Assembly: GCA_947650285.1 (NCBI GenBank)
Contig: CANTFL010001462.1
Location: forward strand, 1 to 64,000
DNA: 64,000 nucleotides
From: Hyaloperonospora brassicae
Taxonomy: Eukaryota; Oomycota; Peronosporomycetes; Peronosporales; Peronosporaceae
Direction: 5' to 3'
Below are positions 33,481 through 43,226 of the stretch, piece by piece. How positions within the stretch are numbered: the first letter of the stretch is position 1; every line of letters begins with the position of its first letter. The position numbers were made by a program, and so were the translations under genes. The notes under the pieces were generated by a model that worked only from the letters and a program-made list of their open reading frames with translations, had not been told where the DNA came from and did not search any database.

Positions 33481-36177
33481 ATGAGTTACCAGGTCTCGTC
33501 CGGCTTCCTGCAGAAGTTCTCGCCCAAGGAGATCCACGAGCTCAAGCGCGTGTTCAAGGAGCACGATCACGACTACGCCGCTGCGGTGCCCGTGGCCGCG
33601 CTGCACTCGGTGCTGCTCCACCTCGGCGAGAACGTGACGCCCGCGCAGACGACTGTGTTGTTGCAGCAACTCAAGCGCGCGCGACCTGATTGGCTCACGT
33701 TCCAGGAGTTCCTCGACCTCTTGTTTGAGTTTCGCAATGGCGCGATTGTATTGGACCCTGCGTTGCTCGTGGACGCTAAAGTTGCTGGAGCAACTCGGCT
33801 GGACCACAAAGTTGCGGCTCTGTCGCTGGCACCTGGTCGAGACACTTGTGTACCCAAGTCGCCGGTCGCTGAGTCGACCTGTGGATCCGTATCGGCCAAT
33901 CACAAGACGGCAAATTCAACGTGGCCACCGACGCAGTCGACCACAGTCGGGTCGCCGTTTACGCCCAAAACGCTGTGGCCGCCTGCGAAGAGTTCCACTG
34001 GACCAACTGCTGGCACAGTGCCGCCCGTCACGAGTGCACCGCAGTGGCCGTCTGCTGCTGCTTCGAGTGCTTCGACTGCTGCAACGTGGGGCTACACGCC
34101 GTCAAGTGCTTCCCAAGCCCGAGCTCCTGCTGCAGGTGTGCCGCAGAGTAAGCCGCAGTGGCCTCCTGCAGGAGCGAGTGACTCGGCAGCGGTCAAGTCG
34201 CCGTCTACACATGCGGTGGCGTCGAAATGGCCTCCAGGCGGTGCTACTGCTACTGCGGGTGGTGACAAAAGCCCGATGAAGTCGCAGTGGCCACCGGCAG
34301 GCGGCAACTCGCCTCGATGGCCGCCAACAGCTGCTTCAGGCACTAGTGCAGGCAATGGACGAGCAGAGTCACGGCTGTTTACGCCACCAGCAGCATCAAC
34401 TGGAGCGAATGGAGCTGGTCCAGAGACACCCAGGCGTGGTCAGTGGCCACCCACGCCACCACCTGGAGGTGCAGTGTCTAGCACTCCTCCTTGCTCACCG
34501 ATGCGGCAAGTGACGCCCGTCTCGACTCCAAAGGATCAGCAGTCGAGCAGCAAAGTCGATGTACACACGCTGAATGTCTTGCAGCGACGTGCAAGTGCTG
34601 CTGCACAGTACAACTCGACTATACACGAGGTGAAAGGCACAGCTGGCGGTGTGCACTCGTACTCGGAAGAAGAGACGGTCGCGTTTACAGAGCACATCAA
34701 TAACACTTTACAAGCGGACAAGGACATTGCGTCGATCATGCCCATTAGCGTGGACGCTGGTCTCTTTAGCGCCGTGTGCGACGGTGTGGTGCTGTGTAAG
34801 CTGATCAACAAGGCCGTACCTGAGACGATCGATGAACGCGCTCTCAACTTTGTTAAGCCCACGAAGGAGCTCAACGTGTATCAGAAAACCGAGAACCAGA
34901 ACTTGTGCATCAACGCAGCCAAGAGCATCGGCTGCAGCGTCGTGAACATTGGGCCCGATGACTTGATCGAAGGCAAGCAGATTCTCGTGCTGGGACTGGT
35001 ATGGCAGATCATCAAGATCCAGCTGTTGTCGACCATCAACCTGAAAAATCACCCTGAGCTCATGCGGCTTTTGCTGGATGGCGAGACGCTGGAAGCATTC
35101 ATGAAGCTTCCTCCTGACCTCATTTTGCTACGATGGATGAACTACCACCTGAAAGCTGCTGGTCACCCAAAAAAGGTGACAAACTTCAGCACGGACGTGC
35201 AGGACGCGACTGCTTATAGCGTACTACTCCACCACATTGCACCCCAATACTGTGACTTCTGCAACGAGTCCATTCCAGAGGAACGTGCCGCGCATGTGAT
35301 CCAGAATGCGCGTCGGTTGGAGGTCGAGACGTTTATTAAACCTCGCGATATCACCAGCGGCAACCCGAAGCTGAACATGTCATTCGTGGCACAGCTTTTC
35401 AACACGTGTCCGGCGCTAGACGTTGTCGAAGAGGAGATGAAGCAGCTCGAAGAGATTCTGTACGATGATGTTGGCGACACGCGCGAAGAACGTGTGTTTC
35501 GAATGTGGATCAACTCGCTGGCGATTGATGACGTGTACGTGAACCACTTGTACTCGGACCTGAGTGACGGCATGAAGCTTCTTAAGGTATTGGACAAGAT
35601 CCAGAAAGGAATCGTGGCCTGGAACAAGGTCAATATGGTAGCACCCAATAAGTTCAAGCAGGTGGAGAACTGTAACTACTGCGTTGTGCTGGGCAAGCAG
35701 TTGAAGTTTTCGCTGGTAAACGTGGGCGGTGCCGACATTTTCGAGGGCGCGAAGAAGATGATCTTGTCGATTGTGTGGCAGAGCATGCGGTACCAGCAAC
35801 TGAAGATGTTGAGTGCGCTCGCAGCAGGTCGTGGTGAGATCACCGACAAGGACATTATCAGCTGGGCGAACGAAAAGGTCCGGCAGGCCGGACAGGTGAA
35901 GGGCAACATCGTGTCGTTCCGGGACCCAAATCTATCTGACGGTCTGTACTTGCTGGACTTGGTGCACGCAGTCGAGCCTCGTGCCGTGAACTGGGACATG
36001 GTCTCACAAGAGTCGACGGACGATGCAAAGGCCAGCAACGCCAAGTACGCGATCAGTTGCGCTCAGAAGATTGGTGCGACCGTCTTTTTAACGTACGAGG
36101 ACATTGTGGAGGTCAAGCCCAAGATGGTGATGACGTGTGTCGCAAGCCTCATGTTGGTGGACCACCAGCGTGCGTAG
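33481..36177 (+). CDS. Fimbrin/plastin, actin-bundling protein
   Basis: Fimbrins crosslink parallel actin filaments through two tandem actin-binding domains. This one has 898 residues in one exon. Residues ~1-80 are an EF-hand-like N-terminus (FSPKEIHELKRVFKEHDHDY). Residues ~125-390 are a low-complexity Pro/Ser/Thr linker with eight W-P-P or W-P-S motifs at irregular spacing. Residues ~395-895 are four calponin-homology domains: CH1 with LCKLINKAVPETIDERAL and INAAKSIGCSVVNIGPDD, CH2 with DLILLRWMNYHLKAAG, CH3 with RVFRMWINSLAIDDVYVNHL, and CH4 with IISWANEKVRQAGQ and DGLYLLDLVHAV. Usual fimbrins are about 620-690 residues, and the extra length is the linker. The ATG at 33481 begins the EF-like fold. 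The cytosolic actin-bundling role follows from family knowledge. Confidence 0.96.
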   Translation: MSYQVSSGFLQKFSPKEIHELKRVFKEHDHDYAAAVPVAALHSVLLHLGENVTPAQTTVLLQQLKRARPDWLTFQEFLDLLFEFRNGAIVLDPALLVDAKVAGATRLDHKVAALSLAPGRDTCVPKSPVAESTCGSVSANHKTANSTWPPTQSTTVGSPFTPKTLWPPAKSSTGPTAGTVPPVTSAPQWPSAAASSASTAATWGYTPSSASQARAPAAGVPQSKPQWPPAGASDSAAVKSPSTHAVASKWPPGGATATAGGDKSPMKSQWPPAGGNSPRWPPTAASGTSAGNGRAESRLFTPPAASTGANGAGPETPRRGQWPPTPPPGGAVSSTPPCSPMRQVTPVSTPKDQQSSSKVDVHTLNVLQRRASAAAQYNSTIHEVKGTAGGVHSYSEEETVAFTEHINNTLQADKDIASIMPISVDAGLFSAVCDGVVLCKLINKAVPETIDERALNFVKPTKELNVYQKTENQNLCINAAKSIGCSVVNIGPDDLIEGKQILVLGLVWQIIKIQLLSTINLKNHPELMRLLLDGETLEAFMKLPPDLILLRWMNYHLKAAGHPKKVTNFSTDVQDATAYSVLLHHIAPQYCDFCNESIPEERAAHVIQNARRLEVETFIKPRDITSGNPKLNMSFVAQLFNTCPALDVVEEEMKQLEEILYDDVGDTREERVFRMWINSLAIDDVYVNHLYSDLSDGMKLLKVLDKIQKGIVAWNKVNMVAPNKFKQVENCNYCVVLGKQLKFSLVNVGGADIFEGAKKMILSIVWQSMRYQQLKMLSALAAGRGEITDKDIISWANEKVRQAGQVKGNIVSFRDPNLSDGLYLLDLVHAVEPRAVNWDMVSQESTDDAKASNAKYAISCAQKIGATVFLTYEDIVEVKPKMVMTCVASLMLVDHQRA

Positions 36178-38152
36178 GCTATTTTGCATGATTGCGTAAG
36201 ATCGAGAGATGGAATGGTGTGGTAAGCGACCTCACCAGCAATAGCGTCGAGCTGGCAAAGGACGGTACGCGGGTGAACCAAATCGAAACGAGTTGTTGTA
36301 CCGCCATGTTATTTGGTGCTGAAAAGGGTGTTACCAGACTGTTGGACAGCATTGCGATGGTCCGGCGGACACGAACTCGATGCGTCTTTTGCATCGGGCA
36401 GTACCACTTCAGTTCAATCGCCCGTCTTGTCGTTATTACTGACGATCTGCAATGCGACTCGACGCAATCGACAGATCGTTCACCGTATCGACGTGCAAAA
36501 GCCTGTGCTTTGCCCCAGTGCATACAACTTGTCCATGCAGAAAGCACGGCGAGCGATAGATACACACCACCGACGATTCAGACCATGCAATCGGTTCCGT
36601 AAGTCGACTGCGAGTCAGAAGATGCACTGCTGAAGGCGTTTCCGACCAGTTTGTCGCATCTTGTGACGTGACGCCGTCGCTTTGGTCCATACACGCGACT
36701 GAGGCAAACTTCGCATGGCTCAGTAGCCTCCACCACCGTCGATGGACTGAACTTTGTACCGTCGTCGACAGTATCACTCACCCTCGTCACTCACATGAAG
36801 TGCGAAGCTCAGAGGAGAGAGAGAGAAATACAGACTGCTGATGCAGTCGTCGACGCCAAATAGCCGCACCATCGCGGATGGAGCCGTCGAATAGTTTGTT
36901 GCCCACTTGATTTCGTAGCAGCTACAAAGCAGTTCCGGGGTGACGATGGTAAAGCAGGCGACGGCGAAACGCTCTAATCGTGTGGGACAAAGCGCTTCGG
37001 CGGTGACGACTCATCTGAGTTTGGCACCGGCTCGAACAGCTGCGCGTCACGCAGTCTTTGCGTTTTGCATACACATCGATTGGTGTGCGCTTTGCAAGAC
37101 GTTTCTTGACTCGACAAGTTCGCACGTACATCAGTACGGCATCCGATCTGGTGACTGCATCGCGCTACTGACGTCGATCGATCTCGTCGTGCGCCGCACA
37201 GAAGATTCCCAAAGGAGCACTTGCTGCCACAAGTGAGTGGATCCAAATGTATCCTCTTCTTGATCGTACTCAGTTTTTCGGGCTACGCGATCAGATCGCC
37301 ATCGGTCCAGGACACGGGAAACGGCTCGAACTGGCTCGAGTGACTGGATCAGGGGCGTCGCATCCAGAGCATCCAGCAATCAGCCGACGCAGTGGACCAG
37401 GTACATATCCTGTGACAGGTTTCTTCGTTGCTGACGTTCATCGTACGTGTCGATGAGCATGAGCAAGTGCTCGAAGACGCGTCCATTCGGAGCTATGGCA
37501 ATCTGCTTGTAGTGTTGCTTTCGAGGTCCCGAACGTACACGGATCGGGAAGTCGAAGCATCGATGTGTTTGTTGTGTTGCTACGGAACACGAAACCTTCT
37601 TGCGTGGTATCGTGTTGGCCGATGCCCCTGACGTGTGACGGAGGTCGATCGATGGGCTGATGCACCGATGCGTTGGCGTAGTCACTGAGCGCACAGACAG
37701 ACAGTCAACCAAACTCTTGTTTCCACGTTCCCATCGTTCGTCACGCATCGAGTCTGGATCAAGTCATACAACAACGAGAATCCCACCCGGGAAGATCCAA
37801 TACACCTGCTCAGCCGCCCCTCGCGCGTATCGCATCCCTCGGGAACAAGGACGTGTGGTAACGTGCACCGCATCTCGCGTCGCCCGATCGTCTCCAAATA
37901 TTCAACGCCCGACGAGTGGCCGTCTGCCTGTGCAGACCGTCCCTTTCTTAAGTCAGAACGGGTCAGGCGCCTACCACTCATAGCGTCTGTCGGTCTGTCT
38001 GTCTACACATACGTGTGTGCTAGCAAACGAGCCGATCGACCGAGTGAGGGTCGTGGAACTCTCCTGGTCGCCCTTCGATCGCTCTCTGGCTCGATACACA
38101 CAAAGCAGCGGTCCGCTTCCAGCGCACTTTGAATCCTTCTTGTCCACACGAG
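36178..38152. other. Gap between fimbrin and elicitin cluster
   Basis: About 2 kb with only short, unrecognisable open frames on both strands and no start-to-stop frame I would defend. About 36805-36830 is a GA run. The bases just before 38153 should contain the promoter of the first elicitin-like gene. Confidence 0.45.
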
Positions 38153-38608
38153 ATGACTCGATTCCGCACCTTCGCCGTCTCCTTCGTGGCGCTCACAGCG
38201 CTGCAATGCACCACCGTCCGCGCCGCCAACTGCACGACCGACGAACAGTCCACTGTCGATAGTGTCTACGCCAATTTGGCCGCCGGCACCGCCTGCTCGG
38301 ACCTCATGTCGGACTCGGACGCCACGTCGCTCGAGTACTGTGGGCGCACGGACTGCCTCTCGGAGCTCAGTGCAGCCGTCGACGAGCTGCCGACCTGTGT
38401 GGGCGAAGACGAGAACACCCGCAAGACTGAGCTGCAGGCGATCGTGGACTTTTGTGTCAATGTGAACGAAGTGACCGACCAGTCGGCCTCGGGCAGCGGT
38501 CCCAGTACGGACCCCGTCGTGTCCGGTGCCTCGAGCGGTGTATTGGCCACCAGTGCCGTTGTCGCGCAGCTTTTCATGGCTATCTACTTCGTCGCAGCAT
38601 TTTCATGA
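38153..38608 (+). CDS. Elicitin-like protein 1, GPI-type
   Basis: Secreted oomycete elicitin-family protein of 151 residues. Elicitins bind sterols and lipids and can be recognised by plant hosts. Residues 1-25 form a signal peptide ending VRAA. The elicitin domain (about 26-110) has the six family cysteines in the usual order: NC, AC, EYC, TDC, PTC and DFC. A Ser/Gly/Asp-rich stalk follows, then a hydrophobic tail (LATSAVVAQLFMAIYFVAAF) typical of a GPI-anchor signal. The ATG at 38153 starts the signal peptide. It is the first of three elicitin-like genes within 4.3 kb. Its 3' side is a 20-bp tandem repeat. Sterol binding is inferred from the family only. Confidence 0.9.
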   Translation: MTRFRTFAVSFVALTALQCTTVRAANCTTDEQSTVDSVYANLAAGTACSDLMSDSDATSLEYCGRTDCLSELSAAVDELPTCVGEDENTRKTELQAIVDFCVNVNEVTDQSASGSGPSTDPVVSGASSGVLATSAVVAQLFMAIYFVAAFS

Positions 38609-38680
38609 GGCACAGAGCTGTGATAGGCGGCACAGAGCTGTGATAAGCGGCACAGAGCTGTAGTTGAGCGGCAAAGCTGT
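38607..38680 (+). repeat. 20-bp tandem repeat overlapping the elicitin 1 stop
   Basis: About 3.6 copies of a unit resembling GCGGCACAGAGCTGTGATAG. Each full unit contains the small inverted repeat ACAG-AG-CTGT. It begins within the stop codon and lies in the presumed 3' untranslated region. Confidence 0.9.
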
Positions 38681-39302
38681 TTCTCGTGTGGTTGTCATCG
38701 AGGACGTGCAGACTCTGTTGTGTGGGAGATGTTCATATTTGCTTCGTAATACAGTAAAAACTACATTGCATTGCGGTGCTTTTTCGCCTTAGTGTCGGCC
38801 CCTACTTGACTCGCGCTGCATTTTCGCATTTCGTGGGGCCTGCAATGGTTGTACCCTCCCGTCGAATGACGTTACGGTTTAGTTGCTGGGAGACGTCCTG
38901 TTGTCGACTGCCTTGTTGCGATCTCGCAGGTGCTGCTGGCCGACAATCTCCTACAACTGTCGGACGCTGTGTAAAAGCTAATGCCTTCGTTTCTGCAGCC
39001 AATGTGAACTTGAGGGTGGCTGGAAGCCATCTTGATGCACGCAGAATGGGTCACACGTACCATGCGATCGCGCAGAAGTACTTCAACTTGGCACGCGGTT
39101 TTCTCGCACCCAAAGCGCAGCAACGACACTGTCGAGCTCACGCTAAAAGCACATTTCAACAAATAGGTAAAGGACGCGCTCGTGTTGGACGTCACCTTCC
39201 GCCTGCCTGTCAGGTGCTTGAGAGCTAGCGCGTAGACCAGAGCGATGTCATTGCCATTATCAATCACCCCTTGTCGAGCTCAAGTCGTTGTCGTCCTTCA
39301 TC
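38681..39302. other. Spacer between elicitin-like genes 1 and 2
   Basis: About 620 bases with no defensible gene. An open plus-strand frame at 38776-39228 lacks recognisable content. It should contain the 3' end of gene 1 and the promoter of gene 2. Confidence 0.45.
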
Positions 39303-40784
39303 ATGGTCCGAGTACTCACAGCTTTTCTACTATCGTCCCTGAGCGCGACTCTCTCGCTCGGTGAAGCAGCGGAGTGCACTGACGCAGAGACTGCCACTGC
39401 TCAATCGGTGTGGGCAACAACTGCCACTACATCGACCTGTTCACGCTACGTGACGCAGAGTGAACCCATCTACATCAACGCACCATGTTCGGCTACCGAC
39501 TGTGTTGCTTTCGTGGAAGCTATGGTAGTGGATCTTCCCGACTGCACCTTCAACGGCATCAACAACAAACACAAGGTGCAGAATGCGCTCGCAACTTGTA
39601 ATGCTGTCTCCTTTAGGAATGCAGATTCAACGAAAGTGGGCTCACTGAATACAGACTCGATGACTGCAGGCTCATCGAGTGCAGGATCCCTGAATGCAGG
39701 ATCACTGAATGCAGACTCATCGAGTGCTGGCTTACTATATGCGGGCTCAGTGACTGCAGGATCATTGCCTGCAGGCTCATCGACTCCATGCACATCGAGT
39801 CCAAGCTTGCAGTATGCAGACTCAACGAGTGCAACCTCAATGACTGCAGAATCGTTGACTCCAGACCCATTGACTGCAGAATCGTTGACTCCAGGCCCAT
39901 TGGATGCAGGATCATTGGATGCTAGTTCACTAACTCCAGGCATGAAGAGTGCAGACTCAATGCGTTCAGGCCCATTGACTCCAGGCCCATTGACCGCAGG
40001 CTCAACGAGTGCAGGCTTACTGTATACGGGCTCAATGACTGCAGGTTCACCGAAGGCAGACTCAATGACTGCAGGCTCATTGACTGAAGGCTTTCCGTAT
40101 GCAGACTCAACGAGTGCCGGTTCATCGAATGCAGCCGCACTGAATGCAGGTTCGCCGGCATCGGCATTCAGTGACACGTCGGCGTCGTCTGGTCCCCAGG
40201 GTCCAAGCTCGACTTCTGATGTGATTGCGCCTTCGAGCGCCCCATTGTCAAGCCCGGCAATGGCTTCTGTGGGATCTGCTGTGAGCTGCTCGATGACAGA
40301 GGCAAAGAACACGAGGGATCTATTCGTTTCGACCGCGAAGAGCGACGAGTGTACTGATACTTCCACTATCGGTCGGTCGAGTGTCACAATCTCGACGCCG
40401 TGCGATTCCGACTGCGCTCGATCTCTCGAGACAATGGCAGACAGACTCCCGAATTGTAACTACGGCTACGATTCCGTGAACAAGAAAGAGTATGTACTGG
40501 ATCAGCTCGACAACGGGTGCACCGGAGCTTCAAAGTTTGTCAGCGTTGTGCTCGGATCGGACAGCAGCCTGAAACGTCCGTCCTCTGGCTCAAGGGCTGC
40601 GTCGCCATCCAGTTCGTCCGGATCAAAGCCCTTCGATTCAGACAATGGGCGCTCCGATGAAGTGTCGGCATCGTCAAGCTCTGCGACAGGGAGCAGCAGA
40701 ACGAGCGGAAGTGCACCTTTCGACGGCCAGCTGCATCTTTGGACCGTCATTTGGATCGGCATTGTCGTGGCGTGCGCGAGCTAG
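39303..40784 (+). CDS. Two-headed elicitin-like protein with pentapeptide linker
   Basis: The protein has 493 residues. A signal peptide (1 to ~22) is followed by a first elicitin-like domain (about 24-102) with six cysteines: EC, TC, PC, DC, DC and TC. Residues 106-284 are 36 in-frame pentapeptides of consensus [TSN]-A-[GD]-S-[LMS]. A second six-cysteine elicitin-like domain (about 327-406; SC, EC, PC, DC, NC, GC) follows a Ser/Pro spacer. The tail is Ser-rich with a short hydrophobic end (LWTVIWIGIVVACAS) that could be a GPI signal. Most elicitins have a single domain. The linker looks like a surface stalk that is probably O-glycosylated. The Met at 39303 starts the signal peptide. It lies 0.7 kb from elicitin 1 on the same strand. 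Sterol binding by either domain is uncertain. Confidence 0.85.
   Translation: MVRVLTAFLLSSLSATLSLGEAAECTDAETATAQSVWATTATTSTCSRYVTQSEPIYINAPCSATDCVAFVEAMVVDLPDCTFNGINNKHKVQNALATCNAVSFRNADSTKVGSLNTDSMTAGSSSAGSLNAGSLNADSSSAGLLYAGSVTAGSLPAGSSTPCTSSPSLQYADSTSATSMTAESLTPDPLTAESLTPGPLDAGSLDASSLTPGMKSADSMRSGPLTPGPLTAGSTSAGLLYTGSMTAGSPKADSMTAGSLTEGFPYADSTSAGSSNAAALNAGSPASAFSDTSASSGPQGPSSTSDVIAPSSAPLSSPAMASVGSAVSCSMTEAKNTRDLFVSTAKSDECTDTSTIGRSSVTISTPCDSDCARSLETMADRLPNCNYGYDSVNKKEYVLDQLDNGCTGASKFVSVVLGSDSSLKRPSSGSRAASPSSSSGSKPFDSDNGRSDEVSASSSSATGSSRTSGSAPFDGQLHLWTVIWIGIVVACAS
39618..40157 (+). repeat. 15-bp coding minisatellite (36 degenerate copies)
   Basis: Units resemble GACTGCAGGCTCATT and encode the pentapeptides of the two-headed elicitin. 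All copies keep a 15-base length, so the frame is preserved despite many substitutions. One unit encodes an extra Cys (TPCTS). Confidence 0.9.
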
Positions 40785-41923
40785 CTCCCAGACTCCGTCG
40801 CTTGGACGGAACGAGGCTCAGCTTCTTCTTCGGCAGACACGAGTCTCAAGAGTCCGTATGAGGATAACGAAGCTGCAGTCGATAGCTATAGCTTACGCTA
40901 CACAATCACCACCAACAAAAGAGTCGAACAGGATTGTGGTACCTCTAAGCCACGCTCACAGATTCTACTACTGCATACGTTCTTCCAGGCGGAAGGTGCT
41001 ACGAAAACGAAAATACACGACCGTGATTCACTACTCTAGTTCTGTTGCGTTGATTCTATCACTGGCTACGCAGTGATCGAAGTTTGTCTGCTAAGTGACG
41101 TCTTTCGTATGCAAAACAACGCATTAAACTCCTTTGTTCGCGCTGTGACAAGAATCAATGACACCAGCGCTGCAGATAGTAGCAACCCAATGACCTCGTA
41201 GCACTGTATTCCAAGCCGACGGGAACTTACTGAGTGACTTTGCCGCGGCGATCGGTACGCTGATACGTCTACGAATTTGTTACCGTACGCGTGAACTGAT
41301 GCCGTAGCTTGCTTCGCTTTAGCAATGCCCTTGTTGCCCCGTACCAATTCGACTGCACTCACTGAGTCCTGCCGCGCTTACAGCGTCGAGTCTCGCTATT
41401 TTGGTGAGTACTTTGTGCAACGAAGAGCAGGCAGAGCAAATTGTCGGGTCGAGGAGACTTACCTCAAGACACAGCAATCGCCTCTTGTTTGTGGACGTTG
41501 CACGCTTTGCTCCCGCCCAAAGTGATTGATAGCGCTCCGGTTGCAGCATACGGTGCACAAGCGTGACGATACACGACATCGGGTTCAACATTCCCAGTAG
41601 ACGAGACACGGACCGTGACGTAGTCTACAAATCGCAGCAAAGAAAACGGCGACGTGTTGACGCGCCCAGAAGAATCGCAGGAGAGGCGCCGATCATTTAA
41701 TGGTAACTGCGGTAAAAAACGACTGACGTAACCGACCATCGAATCCGATCTTACCGTCATGAAGGGACGCAAAGCGACGATTGAATGACTATGCACTTGT
41801 TTCGAGCTTCTGGATACTACAACTCTGCGTTTCCATTCACGTGACCGACCGGCCGGCCAGTTATCTGCGATCGTTCGGTATCGACTGTCTGCATGGATCG
41901 TCCAGTGCACACGACTAGCTGTC
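40785..41923. other. Gap between elicitin-like genes 2 and 3
   Basis: About 1.1 kb between convergent genes, with no gene seen on either strand. It should contain both 3' ends. Confidence 0.5.
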
Positions 41924-42430
41924 CTACAGCACTGCAAAAAGGATCACTGCAACCGAAGCGCTTGAGATAGCGACCGCCAACGACGATAGCGTTGCAGACG
42001 ACGTGGCCGAAGCAGACGCAGACGTATCACCAGTAGCGTTGTCGCTCGTCTTCGAGGCCGCAGAAGACGAGGCCGCTGAATCCTTTAGGCCCGACGTCGA
42101 ATTCGACGTCGAGTTTGTGATAATCCCCGAAGTGTCAGCGCTTCCAGTCTCGCAGATGGTCACCGCCGCTTGGACGCTTTTCTGGACGTTCACGCCGCTG
42201 GTCGAGCAGTCGGGCAGCTTCTCGATCATGTCGGACAGGAACTGGAGGCAGTCGGTGGACTTGCAATATTCGGTCCCTTCCGTCATCTTTGCCAAGTCGG
42301 GACACGATCCATCCAATGCCGTACTGTAGGCGCTCGCGATCGCCTTGAGGTCATCCGCTGTGCAGTCTTCCGCTGCGACAAAAGGGGCACTTGCACCAGC
42401 GAGTGCGAGCACGAGAGCAGAGGTTTTCAT
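41924..42430 (-). CDS. Elicitin-like protein 3, GPI-type
   Basis: Secreted elicitin-family protein of 168 residues. A signal peptide (1 to ~20, ending FVAA) is followed by a domain with the six cysteines in order (DC, SC, EYC, TDC, DC, IC). A Ser/Thr/Asn-rich stalk follows, with several N-glycosylation-like sites such as NSTSNSTS. The C-terminus is hydrophobic (LAVAISSASVAVILFAVL), as expected for a GPI signal. The start is the ATG at 42430. It is convergent with the two-headed elicitin and divergent from the Swi3/TIPIN gene. Its domain is closer in spacing to elicitin 1 than to either domain of elicitin 2. Confidence 0.9.
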   Translation of the reverse strand: MKTSALVLALAGASAPFVAAEDCTADDLKAIASAYSTALDGSCPDLAKMTEGTEYCKSTDCLQFLSDMIEKLPDCSTSGVNVQKSVQAAVTICETGSADTSGIITNSTSNSTSGLKDSAASSSAASKTSDNATGDTSASASATSSATLSSLAVAISSASVAVILFAVL

Positions 42431-42710
42431 TGCAAAAAAGGTCACACCGGCGTCTAGTACTTGTTCTTCACTGCGTGAATCGATGAGTGAAGGAACGCAG
42501 GAAACGCGTAGAGCCCCTCGGACCGATTCGGTCTTGTGCACCTCATGCCTTTGGCTCGTCTAGCAGGGACAGCCGATACGACAGCAGATGCATAACGGAC
42601 GTCCATATCGATAGTCACACGCGCGCCGCTTCAGCCGTCTGTCTCGAGGTGGACCACACCACGCCATACCACGTGCATGGACCACCAGTCAGTGCTTCAG
42701 GCAGCACGAA
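42431..42710. promoter_or_regulatory. Divergent promoter region, elicitin 3 / Swi3-TIPIN
   Basis: These 280 bases separate two divergently transcribed starts, so both promoters must lie here or overlap the genes. No clear core promoter motif was identified. Confidence 0.5.
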
Positions 42711-43226
42711 ATGGCTACTCGAAGATGGGAACGCGACGACGATGTGGCTCGAGAGGACGACGCTGACGGCGCAGCTGCTCGAGTTGATGGTGCAACGGAT
42801 GCTATGGATGGAAGCAAAGATGTTGAAGTGTCTGCTGCGTCAAGTCAAAAACGGCGTCGCAATCTGCTACGGGAGTCGCACTTGGTCTCTGCTGAAGGCT
42901 TCCAGAAGGTCTACCGGACGTTCCCGTACCAAGCAAGTTCGAACGTCTCGGGCCGAGAAGCTTCGGCTCTGTCGTCGCTCATTACGATGTACAAACAGTG
43001 GGCATATGATTTGTACCCGGGGCTGAACTTTGAAGATTTCGTGGATCGCACTGAGACGCTGGCAAAAGGTCATCAAGTGCAGAGTCTAATGGCCGAGATG
43101 AGGGAGAAGGAGAGACGGAAGAAAGTCGAGACACGATGCAGTGAGGACGAGGAAGGTAACGAACATCATCAAGACAAAGGAGAAGAAAGCAAAGGAGAAG
43201 GTGAAGAAGAAGAAGAGGAAAGTTAG
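42711..43226 (+). CDS. Replication fork protection component, Swi3/TIPIN/Csm3 family
   Basis: TIPIN/Swi3/Csm3 pairs with Timeless/Swi1/Tof1 to stabilise stalled replication forks and support the S-phase checkpoint in the nucleus. The protein has 171 residues. The Swi3 domain is at about 50-118, with RRNLLRESHLVSAEGF (the family's L-x-x-x-x-L-x-S-x-x-G-x opening) and MYKQWAYDLYPGLNFEDFVD (W-x-x-x-L-[FY]-P-x-x-x-F-[ED]-D-F). The N-terminus is acidic and polar, and the C-terminus is a Lys/Glu-rich tail. It is shorter than animal TIPIN. The ATG at 42711 precedes a 50-residue disordered leader. It shares an upstream region with elicitin 3. Confidence 0.85.
   Translation: MATRRWERDDDVAREDDADGAAARVDGATDAMDGSKDVEVSAASSQKRRRNLLRESHLVSAEGFQKVYRTFPYQASSNVSGREASALSSLITMYKQWAYDLYPGLNFEDFVDRTETLAKGHQVQSLMAEMREKERRKKVETRCSEDEEGNEHHQDKGEESKGEGEEEEEES

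Noticed and set aside
39470..40387. Open minus-strand frames opposite the two-headed elicitin
   Set aside because: Produced by the 15-bp repeat, which lacks stops on the opposite strand; no signal peptide or family.
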